This document shows, one piece after another, positions 24,935 to 34,400 of a stretch of 63,349 nt of DNA (position 1 is the first letter of the stretch; every line of letters starts with the position of its first letter). This stretch comes from Saprospiraceae bacterium (lineage in GTDB: Bacteria > Bacteroidota > Bacteroidia > Chitinophagales > Saprospiraceae). The stretch lies in NCBI GenBank assembly GCA_020628645.1, contig JAHDES010000035.1, positions 1 to 63,349 on the forward strand, given 5' to 3'. The position numbers were made by a program, and so were the translations under genes. A model generated the notes under the pieces. The model made no database searches. It was not told where the DNA came from and saw nothing but the letters and a program-made list of their open reading frames with translations.

Positions 24935-25912
24935 ATGAAAAAGTCTTTTTTCTTTATTTTAGGATTTCTTTGTACGCAGCTCACTTTTGCATCTGATTAT
25001 TTAATCTCATCAGATACCACTAAGAAGGTAACTCTAAATGAAAGTGAATGTTCACCAAAAGAAAAACATTGTAAAGGAAAGCGCGTCTTTGAAGATGGCA
25101 GTATCTATGATGGTGAATTTAAATATGGCGAACCGCATGGCTGGGGAACGTATCAATTTGAAGATGGCACCATTTATACTGGTGAGTTTTTAGATGGGCT
25201 TCGTCATGGACATGGCCAACAAAATTTCCAGAATAAAGATAATTATGCAGGGGATTGGCGATATGGTAGTATGCATGGTAAAGGCGTTTACATGTGGGCC
25301 GATGGTTCGAAATATGTAGGTACTTTTGTAGAAGGAAGTATGCAAGGAAAAGGTATTCTTACTCTTGCAAATGGCGAATCCTATGATGGTGAATGGAAAA
25401 ATGGATTGGCAGACGGACAAGGCGAATACAACAAACCCGATGGTACTAAATATGTGGGTAATCATAGTGCTGGCGAGCGAAATGGTACAGGGGTTATCAC
25501 CTTCCGAACGGGCGACATATTCATTGGTAAATGGCGAAATGGCGCAGCTAATAAAAAAGGTACATTCCAATTCTCAAATGGTGATAAATATGCTTGTTTT
25601 TGGGAAGATGGTGAGTTAACAGGTGAGGCGACTTATATCATGGTGAATGGAAAAGAAATTCAAGGTAGCTTGGATAAAATAGAGCGTGAAATTGCCAATG
25701 ATGCAGAATTGCAAGAATCTGTAGGCCCTAATTTAGGGATTTCTTGGTATTATCAAGGCATGGAACAAATGCAAGCTAAAAAGTATTCCCAAGCAGCCGA
25801 AACCTTCAAAATAGCTCAAAAATTCGTACCTGCTTCTTCTGATTTGAATAAACTCATCTACGAGCAATTGCAAATTATTGAAGAAAAACAAGAAGAAGAC
25901 GGATCATTATAA
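24935..25912 (+). CDS. secreted MORN-repeat protein with TPR-like C-terminus
   Basis: 325 residues with a signal peptide ending near TFASD. At least eight MORN repeats of about 23 residues run from about residue 48 to 225 (YDGEFKYGEPHGWGTYQFEDG, given here only as a 21-residue period in part: Y-GE---G--HG-G---F-DG). The C-terminal ~70 residues contain NLGISWYYQGMEQMQAKKYS, a TPR-like hairpin. MORN stretches bind membranes or partner proteins. The catalytic role is probably none. A TAATTTTG -7 box lies at 24907-24914. Confidence 0.85.
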   Translation: MKKSFFFILGFLCTQLTFASDYLISSDTTKKVTLNESECSPKEKHCKGKRVFEDGSIYDGEFKYGEPHGWGTYQFEDGTIYTGEFLDGLRHGHGQQNFQNKDNYAGDWRYGSMHGKGVYMWADGSKYVGTFVEGSMQGKGILTLANGESYDGEWKNGLADGQGEYNKPDGTKYVGNHSAGERNGTGVITFRTGDIFIGKWRNGAANKKGTFQFSNGDKYACFWEDGELTGEATYIMVNGKEIQGSLDKIEREIANDAELQESVGPNLGISWYYQGMEQMQAKKYSQAAETFKIAQKFVPASSDLNKLIYEQLQIIEEKQEEDGSL

Positions 25913-25917
25913 AATTG

Positions 25918-26988
25918 TCATCTTTCTTTGGATGCTATACTCGTTTTCATTTCAAATTCAATTAACCATTTCTTTCGTTCAATTCCTCCACCATACCCCA
26001 TTAAATTTCCGTTTTTACCAATAATTCTGTGGCAGGGTACGACGATTGAAATTTTATTCATACCATTGGCTCGACCTACTGCTCTTATTGCCTTTGGTTG
26101 GTTTAACTTCTGTGCTTGTTGTTCATAGGTTGAGGTTGTACCAAAGGGAATTTCTTGCAGAGCATTCCATGCTTCTTGTTGAAAATCTGTTCCAGGAGTA
26201 TCTAATTCAACTTCAAATTGTTTCCTCTGCCCATCAAAGTATTCTTGAAGTTCCTTTTTGAGTTGTTTAATATGTGAATTTTCTCCAATTAAAATTTCGG
26301 CATTTAGTCGTTTCTGCAAGTCCTTAAATTCTGTTTCAAGCATTTTTCTATCTGTGAATTCCAGTAGACAAATACCTAAATCAGTAGCACAGACAAACAT
26401 AGGGCCTAAAGGAGTGGTCAATCTATTAATTAGAATAATCTTTTTAGATTTGCTATTTGAAGGAGATTTTCCAATTAGTTTTTTATACGTATATCCAAAC
26501 CCACTCAAGGATGCATAGCCTATTTCAAATGCCGTTTCTGTTGTTTTCTTGCCATCCTTTAATTCCTTATACGCATTATTTATTCGATACATTCGTTGAA
26601 AAGCATGAAACGTAATTCCATAGTTTTTCTTGAACCACCGTCGAGTTAAATCTGGACTAATATCGTTGTTCCGCAATTCAGCATCAGAGATTTTAATCTT
26701 AGGATTATTTTTTACTAATTGAATTGCTTTTACAACTTGTTCAGGTGTTTTATTTGAATTTTCGGTTGGACAACAAATTTTGCAAGGACGAAAACCATTT
26801 TTTAAGGCATCTGAGTATGTTCTATAAAATTCTACATTTTTCTTCTTAGGCTTTCTTGCTCTACAAGTTGCGATACAGAAAACAGATGTAGTTGTAACGC
26901 CAACATAGAAAACACCCACATATCGACTATCTCTATTCAATAGTGCTTCGTAGTATTCATCTATTTTGGGTTGGGTAAATACTGCCAT
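25918..26988 (-). CDS. ada: bifunctional alkylation-response regulator and O6-methylguanine-DNA methyltransferase Ada
   Basis: 356 residues with all three Ada parts. The N-terminal zinc domain carries Cys38, Cys42, Cys69 and Cys72, the same numbering as the E. coli protein, Cys38 being the methyl-phosphotriester acceptor. An AraC-type HTH lies at about 80-175 (DLTRRWFKKNYGITFHAFQR, EIGYASLSGFGY). The C-terminal methyltransferase has the acceptor Cys319 in VVPCHRIIG and AVGRANGMN. The protein repairs alkylated DNA and, when methylated, would activate repair genes. It stands alone and convergent with the MORN gene, 5 bases apart. Confidence 0.96.
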   Translation of the reverse strand: MAVFTQPKIDEYYEALLNRDSRYVGVFYVGVTTTSVFCIATCRARKPKKKNVEFYRTYSDALKNGFRPCKICCPTENSNKTPEQVVKAIQLVKNNPKIKISDAELRNNDISPDLTRRWFKKNYGITFHAFQRMYRINNAYKELKDGKKTTETAFEIGYASLSGFGYTYKKLIGKSPSNSKSKKIILINRLTTPLGPMFVCATDLGICLLEFTDRKMLETEFKDLQKRLNAEILIGENSHIKQLKKELQEYFDGQRKQFEVELDTPGTDFQQEAWNALQEIPFGTTSTYEQQAQKLNQPKAIRAVGRANGMNKISIVVPCHRIIGKNGNLMGYGGGIERKKWLIEFEMKTSIASKER

Positions 26989-27116
26989 CAGCTAAAAATA
27001 TTTTGAAAGGAATTATTGACTAATACTAAATAATTAAGTAGTTCTAGTTATTTACAAAGGTCTAATGATAAAATTCATTTTGCAACCGATTTTTTGGCAA
27101 GTATTTTTTTTCATAA

Positions 27117-27152
27117 AAAAAGGCATCCACCTCAAACAGATGAATGCCTTTT
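27117..27152 (-). terminator. rho-independent terminator
   Basis: Minus-strand AAAAGGCATTCATCT pairs with AGGTGGATGCCTTTT (with G-U pairs) around GTTTG, then a T-run. It lies 20 bases past the stop of the gene at 27173. Confidence 0.85.
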
Positions 27153-27172
27153 CAACCTCTTATGAAAGGATG

Positions 27173-27742
27173 CTATTTCATTTTATTTTTCTTAAATGCT
27201 GCTAGACCTTCTTCTAAAAAGTTGATAAATTCTTCAGAGTTGGAGGAATATGCTAGCTGATCATATACCCGACCATCTGAATCTACGATTAAGAAAAGAG
27301 GCGCAGTTTTTTGCTTAAATTTTGATTTTAATAAATCTGTATGGACTTCTCCTTCTAATCTCACTTTCTTGCTCCCTTTTTGTATTATCCTACGATTACT
27401 ATCAAGATAACGTGGGATAAAAATAAAATTATAATAAATCTTATCAATCACTTTTTGATCCTGAAAAATGGTTTCATCCATTTGTTTTACTTGCATTAAA
27501 CTTTCCTTTGCAAAATACAATAAGATCGGACGTTTACTTCTTTTTGCGATACCCAATACTCGTTCGTAAGAATCGTTTTTAAATTGAAAAAGATCAATCT
27601 CATCTTCAAATTCTGTATCAGAATCTGTATTCATTCCATAATTTAAGTTAGCAGGATCGTTCTCTATGTCAGCGGTAAGATTATCTTGAGCTAAAAGAAG
27701 AGTGGAAGCAAAAACACAACATAAAAGTGCTAGAATTCGCAT
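27173..27742 (-). CDS. secreted thioredoxin-fold protein lacking CxxC
   Basis: About 189 residues from MRILALLCCVFASTLLLAQ, a clean signal peptide. An upstream ATG would add 26 residues of another hydrophobic stretch and is less likely. SKRPILLYFAKESLMQVKQM corresponds to the position where DUF255/thioredoxin-7 proteins have W-C-x-x-C-K. Here Glu-Ser-Leu-Met replaces it. MDETIFQD and the cis-Pro strand TAPLFLIVDSDGRV are conserved. It is thus probably redox-inactive, the second such protein in this window. A terminator follows directly. Confidence 0.7.
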   Translation of the reverse strand: MRILALLCCVFASTLLLAQDNLTADIENDPANLNYGMNTDSDTEFEDEIDLFQFKNDSYERVLGIAKRSKRPILLYFAKESLMQVKQMDETIFQDQKVIDKIYYNFIFIPRYLDSNRRIIQKGSKKVRLEGEVHTDLLKSKFKQKTAPLFLIVDSDGRVYDQLAYSSNSEEFINFLEEGLAAFKKNKMK

Positions 27743-27834
27743 AATTGTTTTTTTAAGAATAAAGAATGTTAAGTTTATGGGCAGAAAAATTAATATAAAA
27801 ATGTCTTTATAATCCCTCAAAAAATTAACATGAT

Positions 27835-27975
27835 CCCGCCTGCCATCGCTGTATTCTCAAAGTCGGGCAGGTTTCTTATCCCGACCTATCGGTTTCCCTT
27901 CGGCGGGACAGGTCATCAATTATTTATGATTTTTATGAGGGCAGTCATTTTTATACCCGCCTGCGTCGGGCAGGC
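27835..27975. repeat. GC-rich palindromic island
   Basis: Between a GT4 gene and a thioredoxin-like gene lies a GC-rich block in otherwise AT-rich DNA. It holds several copies of the word CCCGCCTGC / GGGCAGG in both orientations (27835, 27865, 27956, 27968) and CCCGAC...CGGCGGG. The right end CCCGCCTGCGTCGGGCAGGC can fold into a hairpin. There is no open frame. It resembles dispersed intergenic repeats of unknown mobility. Confidence 0.6.
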
Positions 27976-28032
27976 AAGTAATTTTGTCCGCCTATTTATT
28001 CACAATTAGCTTACAGCAAAAAAAAGACCAAA

Positions 28033-29145
28033 TTAAACCTCTTTTATTAATCTGTCCCAAAACTTTAATAAGTGAGCTTCTTCTTGTTCCCAATTATACT
28101 GTTCTTTAGCTTTTTTACAATTACGTTTTAAATAGTCATAAAAAACTCGATCATGCAATATACGATGCAAAGCAATCTGAAGATTTTCTACTTGTAAATC
28201 ATCTAATAAAATAGCCACTTCATATTGGGTATTAATATGTTGATATTCTGGAAAACACATATGAATAGCAGGCAATTCTGCTTGAATGTAATCGAAGGTT
28301 TTATTCGCCAATGAAAAGTAATAACTTAATCCTCTATTTTCTAAAAGGTTAAGTCCAATATACGCCTGTTGTGTAATGGCAGCTAATTTATCAGGGGTGA
28401 CAAAACCCCAAAATTCTACTTTTTCTCCCAGATGAAGTTCCTTTGCCAATGCCCGTAATTCATTTGATAAATCTCCTTCTCCTATAATCCAAAGCACAGC
28501 ATCTTCTATTCCTCGCATGGCATACAGCATCGCTTCAATGCCCCTTCCCTCGTTTAAAGCCCCTTGATAAAGGATTACTTTTTTATCGGTTAGATTTGTT
28601 GGTTTTTCTTCTACTTTTAATAAAGGAGGAACATTTCGAACCACCGAAAAAGGCGTTCCATAACGTCGTTGAAACTCTTGGGCCAACTCCTCTCCTACCG
28701 TATAACAATGTTTTAATTTTGGAATGGTATAATTAGCAATCCCCTCCCATGCTTGCTTTACCAAAGGTCGATCAATCACTTCAGGAACTTCTGAAAAATA
28801 TTCATGTGCATCGTATACACAAGTCGATCGTTTGAGTTTTGCCATCCAATAATTCGGAAAAATAGTGTCTAAATCTACGGCATAATAAATCGCTTTTTTT
28901 TGAAATAATAAATAGAAAAATAGCCGAATTGTATATTCGAGATAAAAGGCTTTTCCTTTGTTAAAAAAACAAGAAATGCGCTTTTGTTGGAAGGCTTGAT
29001 CTTGAATTAATTTAGAGGATGAAAGTAAGCGCCCAACTAATTTCACCTCATAACCTGCATTTGCCAAACTGGTACAAATACGGATCATTCGCCGATCGTA
29101 GGTTAAATCATTGGTAACGGTACAGATTATTCGTTTTTGCGCCAT
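28033..29145 (-). CDS. glycosyltransferase family 4-like protein
   Basis: 370 residues. The N-terminal Rossmann domain opens RIICTVTNDLTYDRRM, with SLANAGYEVKLVGR. DAHEYFSEVPEVID marks the family-4-like acceptor domain. In the C-terminal half VILYQGALNEGRGIEAML, LWIIGEGDL and VEFWGFVTPDKL are the donor-site segments. GLNLLENRGLSYYFSLANK stands in place of the usual E-x7-E, with Glu at the start. It likely moves a nucleotide sugar to an envelope glycan. It overlaps recQ by 19 bases, so the two are co-translated although unrelated. Confidence 0.85.
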   Translation of the reverse strand: MAQKRIICTVTNDLTYDRRMIRICTSLANAGYEVKLVGRLLSSSKLIQDQAFQQKRISCFFNKGKAFYLEYTIRLFFYLLFQKKAIYYAVDLDTIFPNYWMAKLKRSTCVYDAHEYFSEVPEVIDRPLVKQAWEGIANYTIPKLKHCYTVGEELAQEFQRRYGTPFSVVRNVPPLLKVEEKPTNLTDKKVILYQGALNEGRGIEAMLYAMRGIEDAVLWIIGEGDLSNELRALAKELHLGEKVEFWGFVTPDKLAAITQQAYIGLNLLENRGLSYYFSLANKTFDYIQAELPAIHMCFPEYQHINTQYEVAILLDDLQVENLQIALHRILHDRVFYDYLKRNCKKAKEQYNWEQEEAHLLKFWDRLIKEV

Positions 29146-31037
29146 AGTAATTTTCCATTTTCCAGTTCTAAAATGCCCTCATCTAATAGATAATCAATGG
29201 TTTTGAGGACTTTTTCTCTTCGCTTGGGTACAAAAGAATCCGCTACCTCATCTAAAGATAAATCTTCTTTTTGGAGCATGGCTTGAATCTTCATTTTATA
29301 GCGTTCAAACTCATCATTATTCAGTGCAGTAGATTTTCGATTCAAACAAACATCACAAACCCCACAAGCTTTTGAATCTTCCCCAAAATAAAACAATAAT
29401 TGCTGAGAACGACAAATATCTTCTTCGGCATATTTTATCGCTTTGTTCATTCGCTCTTGATAACTCCTTTTCCGAAATTCATACATAGCAGTATCAATCG
29501 TCAAATTTTTAGCATCAACGCGTTCTTGCAATAAAGTAAGTTGAGGACTATCTTTTTCTTCTCGATAAGCAATGATGCCTTCTTGTTGCATCAATTTTAA
29601 TGCTTTAGATAGGTCTGCTCGTTTTATTTTTAAATGATTAGCAATTTTTGATTCACTAATCGTCCCAAAATCATTAAATAAGCCTTGATAGGCTCGTAAA
29701 ATGGTTTTTAAAATGACTTCATGTTTTTTGTTTCGGAGATAATAATCATAGAGTTCGCCTTTATTGACCATAATTTTCAAACTAGCAGGACGAAATAAAG
29801 CATCCGAAAGCAACACCCAGCCATCTTGTTCCAATAATTTGATAGAGGAATAGGCAGTCACTAGATTAAGATCAAAGTTTTTGGTAAATTTTATGATATC
29901 AAAATCAAAACTTTCTCCTTCTCCCCCACCTACTGCTAATTGAAGATAACTTCCTAGTGCTTGATAGACTCGTTTTATTTCTTTAATCGGTGGAAATGCT
30001 TGCTCAAAACCGTATTTTAATCGCTCTTTATCTGCTATTTCATACAACAAAACGGCATAGGATTTTTTCCCATCTCGCCCTGCTCGACCCGCTTCTTGAA
30101 AATAAGCTTCTAAATTATTGGGCAAATCCATATGAACGACTGTACGAACATCTGCCTTATCAATGCCCATTCCAAAAGCATTAGTGGATACCATAATCCG
30201 AGTGGTATTTTTTATCCAAGCATCTTGGCGAGCGGAGCGATTTTGTGTAGATAAACCTGCATGATAATAGTCGGCAGAAACATTATTTCGTTGTAAAAAG
30301 GCAGCTATTTCTTTTGTTTGACGACGAGAACGAACATAGACGATTCCACTTCCTTTTACATTTCGGACAATCTCAAGTAGTTTGACTAATTTTTGTTCTT
30401 CGTGTAAAACGACATACGCCAAATTATCTCGTTTAAAACTCTTTTGAAAAACATTTTTAGCACGAAACTCTAATTTCTCTTGAATGTCAAGCACCACTTC
30501 TGAAGTCGCTGTGGCAGTAAGCGCGATGAAGGGAATATCTTCGGGTAAAAAATCTCTTATTTCTGCTATTTGTAAATAGGGAGGTCGAAAATCATAACCC
30601 CATTGCGAAATACAATGTGCTTCGTCAATGGCAACTAAATTGACCTTCATTTTTTTAAGGCGTTCACGAACAAGTTCAGAAGTCAAGCGTTCTGGAGAGA
30701 GGTATAAGAACTTTATATTCCCATAGGCACAATTATCCAAAATACGATCAATTGCTCGATAATGAATCCCTGAATAAATGGCTTCGGCTTTAATATTTCG
30801 TTTTTGGAGTTGAAAGACTTGATCCTTCATTAAAGCGATCAAAGGAGAAATCACAATACAAATTCCTTCTTGACAAAGGGCAGGTACTTGAAAACAGATG
30901 GATTTACCTCCACCCGTGGGTAATAATGCAAGGGTATCTTTTCCATCCAAGACCGATTGTATGATTTCTTCTTGCATAGGTCGGAACTCAGGATAGCCCC
31001 AATATTGTTTTAATATGTCGATTGGAGGTATAGTCAA
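29127..31037 (-). CDS. recQ: RecQ-type ATP-dependent DNA helicase
   Basis: 636 residues. Helicase motifs: FRPMQEEII (0), LLPTGGGKSICFQ (I, Lys45), VISPLIALMKDQ (Ia), IDEAHCISQWGYDFRP (II), LTATAT (III), GIVYVRSRR (IV), AFGMGIDKADVR (V) and FQEAGRAGRDGK (VI). The RecQ-C-terminal zinc module is C...C-GVCDVC, followed by a winged helix ending in a short tail. No HRDC domain is present, as in many Bacteroidota RecQs. The enzyme unwinds recombination and fork structures. Confidence 0.95.
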   Translation of the reverse strand: MTIPPIDILKQYWGYPEFRPMQEEIIQSVLDGKDTLALLPTGGGKSICFQVPALCQEGICIVISPLIALMKDQVFQLQKRNIKAEAIYSGIHYRAIDRILDNCAYGNIKFLYLSPERLTSELVRERLKKMKVNLVAIDEAHCISQWGYDFRPPYLQIAEIRDFLPEDIPFIALTATATSEVVLDIQEKLEFRAKNVFQKSFKRDNLAYVVLHEEQKLVKLLEIVRNVKGSGIVYVRSRRQTKEIAAFLQRNNVSADYYHAGLSTQNRSARQDAWIKNTTRIMVSTNAFGMGIDKADVRTVVHMDLPNNLEAYFQEAGRAGRDGKKSYAVLLYEIADKERLKYGFEQAFPPIKEIKRVYQALGSYLQLAVGGGEGESFDFDIIKFTKNFDLNLVTAYSSIKLLEQDGWVLLSDALFRPASLKIMVNKGELYDYYLRNKKHEVILKTILRAYQGLFNDFGTISESKIANHLKIKRADLSKALKLMQQEGIIAYREEKDSPQLTLLQERVDAKNLTIDTAMYEFRKRSYQERMNKAIKYAEEDICRSQQLLFYFGEDSKACGVCDVCLNRKSTALNNDEFERYKMKIQAMLQKEDLSLDEVADSFVPKRREKVLKTIDYLLDEGILELENGKLLWRKNE

Positions 31038-31433
31038 TTTTTTAAGATTAGTACAATCCGAAAATTACTATTTTTCGATAAAAGGAAAACTATTTTATGG
31101 AAGAAAAATTTGATATTGGCAAGAAAGCAAAGGTTGAGGGGGAAATAAAAGTAAACACATTCTGAGCAATTTTCTTATACGTTGCTTTGCTAGGATTCTT
31201 TCTTCATCTATCACTCAGAATGTGGCTACAACTTTTTTTATTAACCTTTCACTACCATACACGAAGGAAAATAAGAAAGGGTTGGGTCAAGATTCATTTT
31301 TTTTCAAAAAAAAAGCATTTCCACAAAAATTGTAGAAATGCTTTCCTTATTCAAATATAATTTTCTGTAATCGACTAGGATAAAAAATGTACTACAACAT
31401 TCATTTATCGTAGGTCAGATACTTAATAATTAC
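31038..31433. other. intergenic region with an 11-bp inverted repeat
   Basis: No gene seen. CACATTCTGAG (31156-31166) and CTCAGAATGTG (31214-31224) are perfect inverted arms 47 bases apart. A terminator for the adhesin gene occupies 31306-31344. Confidence 0.5.
31306..31344 (-). terminator. rho-independent terminator of the first giant adhesin gene
   Basis: Minus-strand AAAGCATTTCTACAA pairs with TTGTGGAAATGCTTT, with one A-C style mismatch, followed by at least eight T. It lies about 90 bases past the stop at 31434. Confidence 0.8.
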
Positions 31434-34400
31434 TTATTTTAACTTTGTAACTTTCATCATTTCTACATCTTTTGCACCATAAGTAATACGTACAAAGTAA
31501 GTACCTGCAGCATAGCCATCAATGCTAATCGCTTTTTGCGTCATCGTATTTGCAGCAAATACACGAGTTTCAAGAACAAGACCTGCATTGGTTAATACTT
31601 CTACAGTTACATCAGTATCAAAAGATTGAATGTTTTCAAGATTAATAACATCTTGAGCTGGATTTGGATAAACACTAAAACGTTGTGCATTATCTAATTT
31701 CATGACTACTTCTTCTGTATTAGAGAAGGTATAATCTCCAGTAGATTGAATTTGTTTTACACGATAGAAGCTACGTCCAATCTTAGCTTCTGTATCTGTG
31801 TAGCTATAATTCTTTTCAGCATCATAAGCATCTTCACCATTTACAGTAGCAATCACAGTAAAGTGCGTATTATCTGTAGAACGTTCTACTTGATAACGGT
31901 TTGTTTGAGAATCATCCTCAATTGTCCAGTCAATAGTTACTTGACCATCAGCAGCAGGAGTAGCATTGAAATCCACCATTAAACCACAGCTAATGACTTT
32001 GATTTTAACAACATTAGATTCTACGATAAACTGATCACAACCTGCACGACGAGCACAACGAACAAAGTATTTTGTTTGATATACAGGACCTGGTTGATAG
32101 CTAGCAGAATTAGAATCAGCAATTGGAGTCCAAGTTGAACCACCCGGAGCTGTACTTGGATTCGTAGTACATAACCATAGGTATTCAATTGTTGCAGCAC
32201 CACCTCCACCAGGAAGGGTTTCATTACCAATTTCAGCTGGAATCTCACCTGGGCAAATTTCTTGATCACAGCAGATTGAACCACCAAAATTCAAGTCATT
32301 ACAAATAGGATTAATACCTGCATCTATCGTCATATCATCACTACCACTTACAGTAAATGGATCTGTTTTTCCTTCATCATTTACATCACTATCTTCAGCG
32401 TCATCTCCTTCATTTTGACAAGTATATTCATAATCTGGTTGAACTGCTAATGCGTGGAATTGTACATAATAAGTACCTTCATCTACACATTCAAATAAGT
32501 AGAAACCATCTGCATCAGTAGAAGAAGACCCTTCTAATACATCATCAGCTGTACAGAATAAACCATCTGGACCAGCACTGTATAATTCAACTGGAACAAA
32601 AGCAACCCCACTCTCGAAGAAATCTTGTTGACAGTTTTCATTATTATCAAACCATACGTAATTACCAATATTAATTCCACCATCATCTAAAGAAGCTGAA
32701 GCTTCTGCCGTACAACCACTATCATTATCTGTAACAGTTACAGCATACGTTCCTTCTCCAAGATTATCATTATCAGCAGAAGAACTACCATTACTCCATG
32801 CATAAGAATAATTACCACTTCCTCCATCTACACTAGCACTTAAAGCTCCATCTGTAGCACCACACTCAGAAATATCGGTAGATGAAATAGAAACGGTAGG
32901 AGGTGTATTTCTATTTACAGTTATTGCGTTACTTAATGCATAACAACCATCTAAGTCACTTGCATTATTGCCTACTTCTGCACCTGATAAATCTCCACTC
33001 CATGTTAAGTACCAGATTAAACATACACCAGGACCAGCACCATCTAAATCAAATGGAGGTCCTGCTGGTAAGGCTAATATATTTCCAGCATCATCTGTAA
33101 TTACCCACGCGCTATTTTCACCAGTACCTCCTGATACAGCAACATCAATTGGGTCGCCTGTTCCATCTACACAAATATCTGTTGGATCGTCTGTAGAAAT
33201 TTCTGCAGCTTCAACGGCAGTACGTGTAACTGTAATAGCATTACTTAACGCATAACAACCAGCTAAATCTGCTGCGTTATTTCCAACTTCTGCTCCTGAT
33301 AAATCTCCACTCCATGTTAAATACCAGATTAAACATACACCAGGACCAGCGCCATCTAAATCAAATGGAGGTCCTGCTGGAAGTGCTAATATATTTCCAG
33401 CATCATCTGTAATCACCCACGCACTATTATCTCCAAATCCACCAGTTACTGTTACATCAATCGGATCTCCTGTACCATCTACACATATTTCAGTTGGGTC
33501 ATCTGTAGAAATTTCTGCAGCATCTGCTTGATTACGATTAACTTGAATTGAATTACTTAATGCAAAACAACCTGTTAAATCACTAGCATTATTACCAATC
33601 TCTGCTCCACCTAAAACACCATCATATACTACATACCAAATTAAACAAGATCCTGGAGATCCATTTTCGAGATCAAAGGTAGGGCCAGGAGGTAAAGCAA
33701 CGATATTTGCATTTAAATCTGTAATTACCCATGCAAAACTTTCTCCTGAAGCGCCAGTTACATCCACTGTAATAGGATCAGGAGTTCCATCCATAATACA
33801 AATATCTGTTTCATCATCTGTAGAGATCGTTCCAGCAGTAGGAGCATCTGTTCCTTCTACTGTACCAGATGCTTCACCTGTACAACCAGATGCATCTGTT
33901 ACGGTAACAGAATATGTTCCAATACCTAAATCTGAAATACTTTCTGAAGTTGCTCCATTGCTCCAAAGATAAGTGTAAGGAGCAGTTCCTGAGCTTGCTG
34001 TAGCTGTAGCAGAACCATTATCTGCACCACAATCAGCATTGGTGGTAGACACACTTACAGAAATATTACCTCCTTCATCAGATACGGTACCGCTTGCCGA
34101 ACTAACACAGCCAGCCGCGTCCGTTACAGTTACAGAATAAGTACCTGCACCTAAACCAGAAATACTTGAGGAAGTTGCGCCATTGCTCCATGCATAAGTG
34201 TAAGGAGCTTGTCCTCCACTTGCTGTAGCAGAAGCAGAACCATTTGCTTCACCACAAGTAGCATTTGAGGTAGAAACACTAACAGAAGGAGCTGCAGGGC
34301 TATTTACAGTAACACTTGTTGAAGCCGTACATCCGTCAGCATCTGTTGCTGTTACAGAATAAGTACCTGCACCTAAGCCAGAAATGCTTGATGAAGTTGC

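Noticed and set aside
32021-33255. Antisense and alternate-frame open frames within the giant adhesin gene
   Set aside because: They are frame shadows of the repetitive Thr/Ser-rich coding sequence and have no start signals or family likeness.
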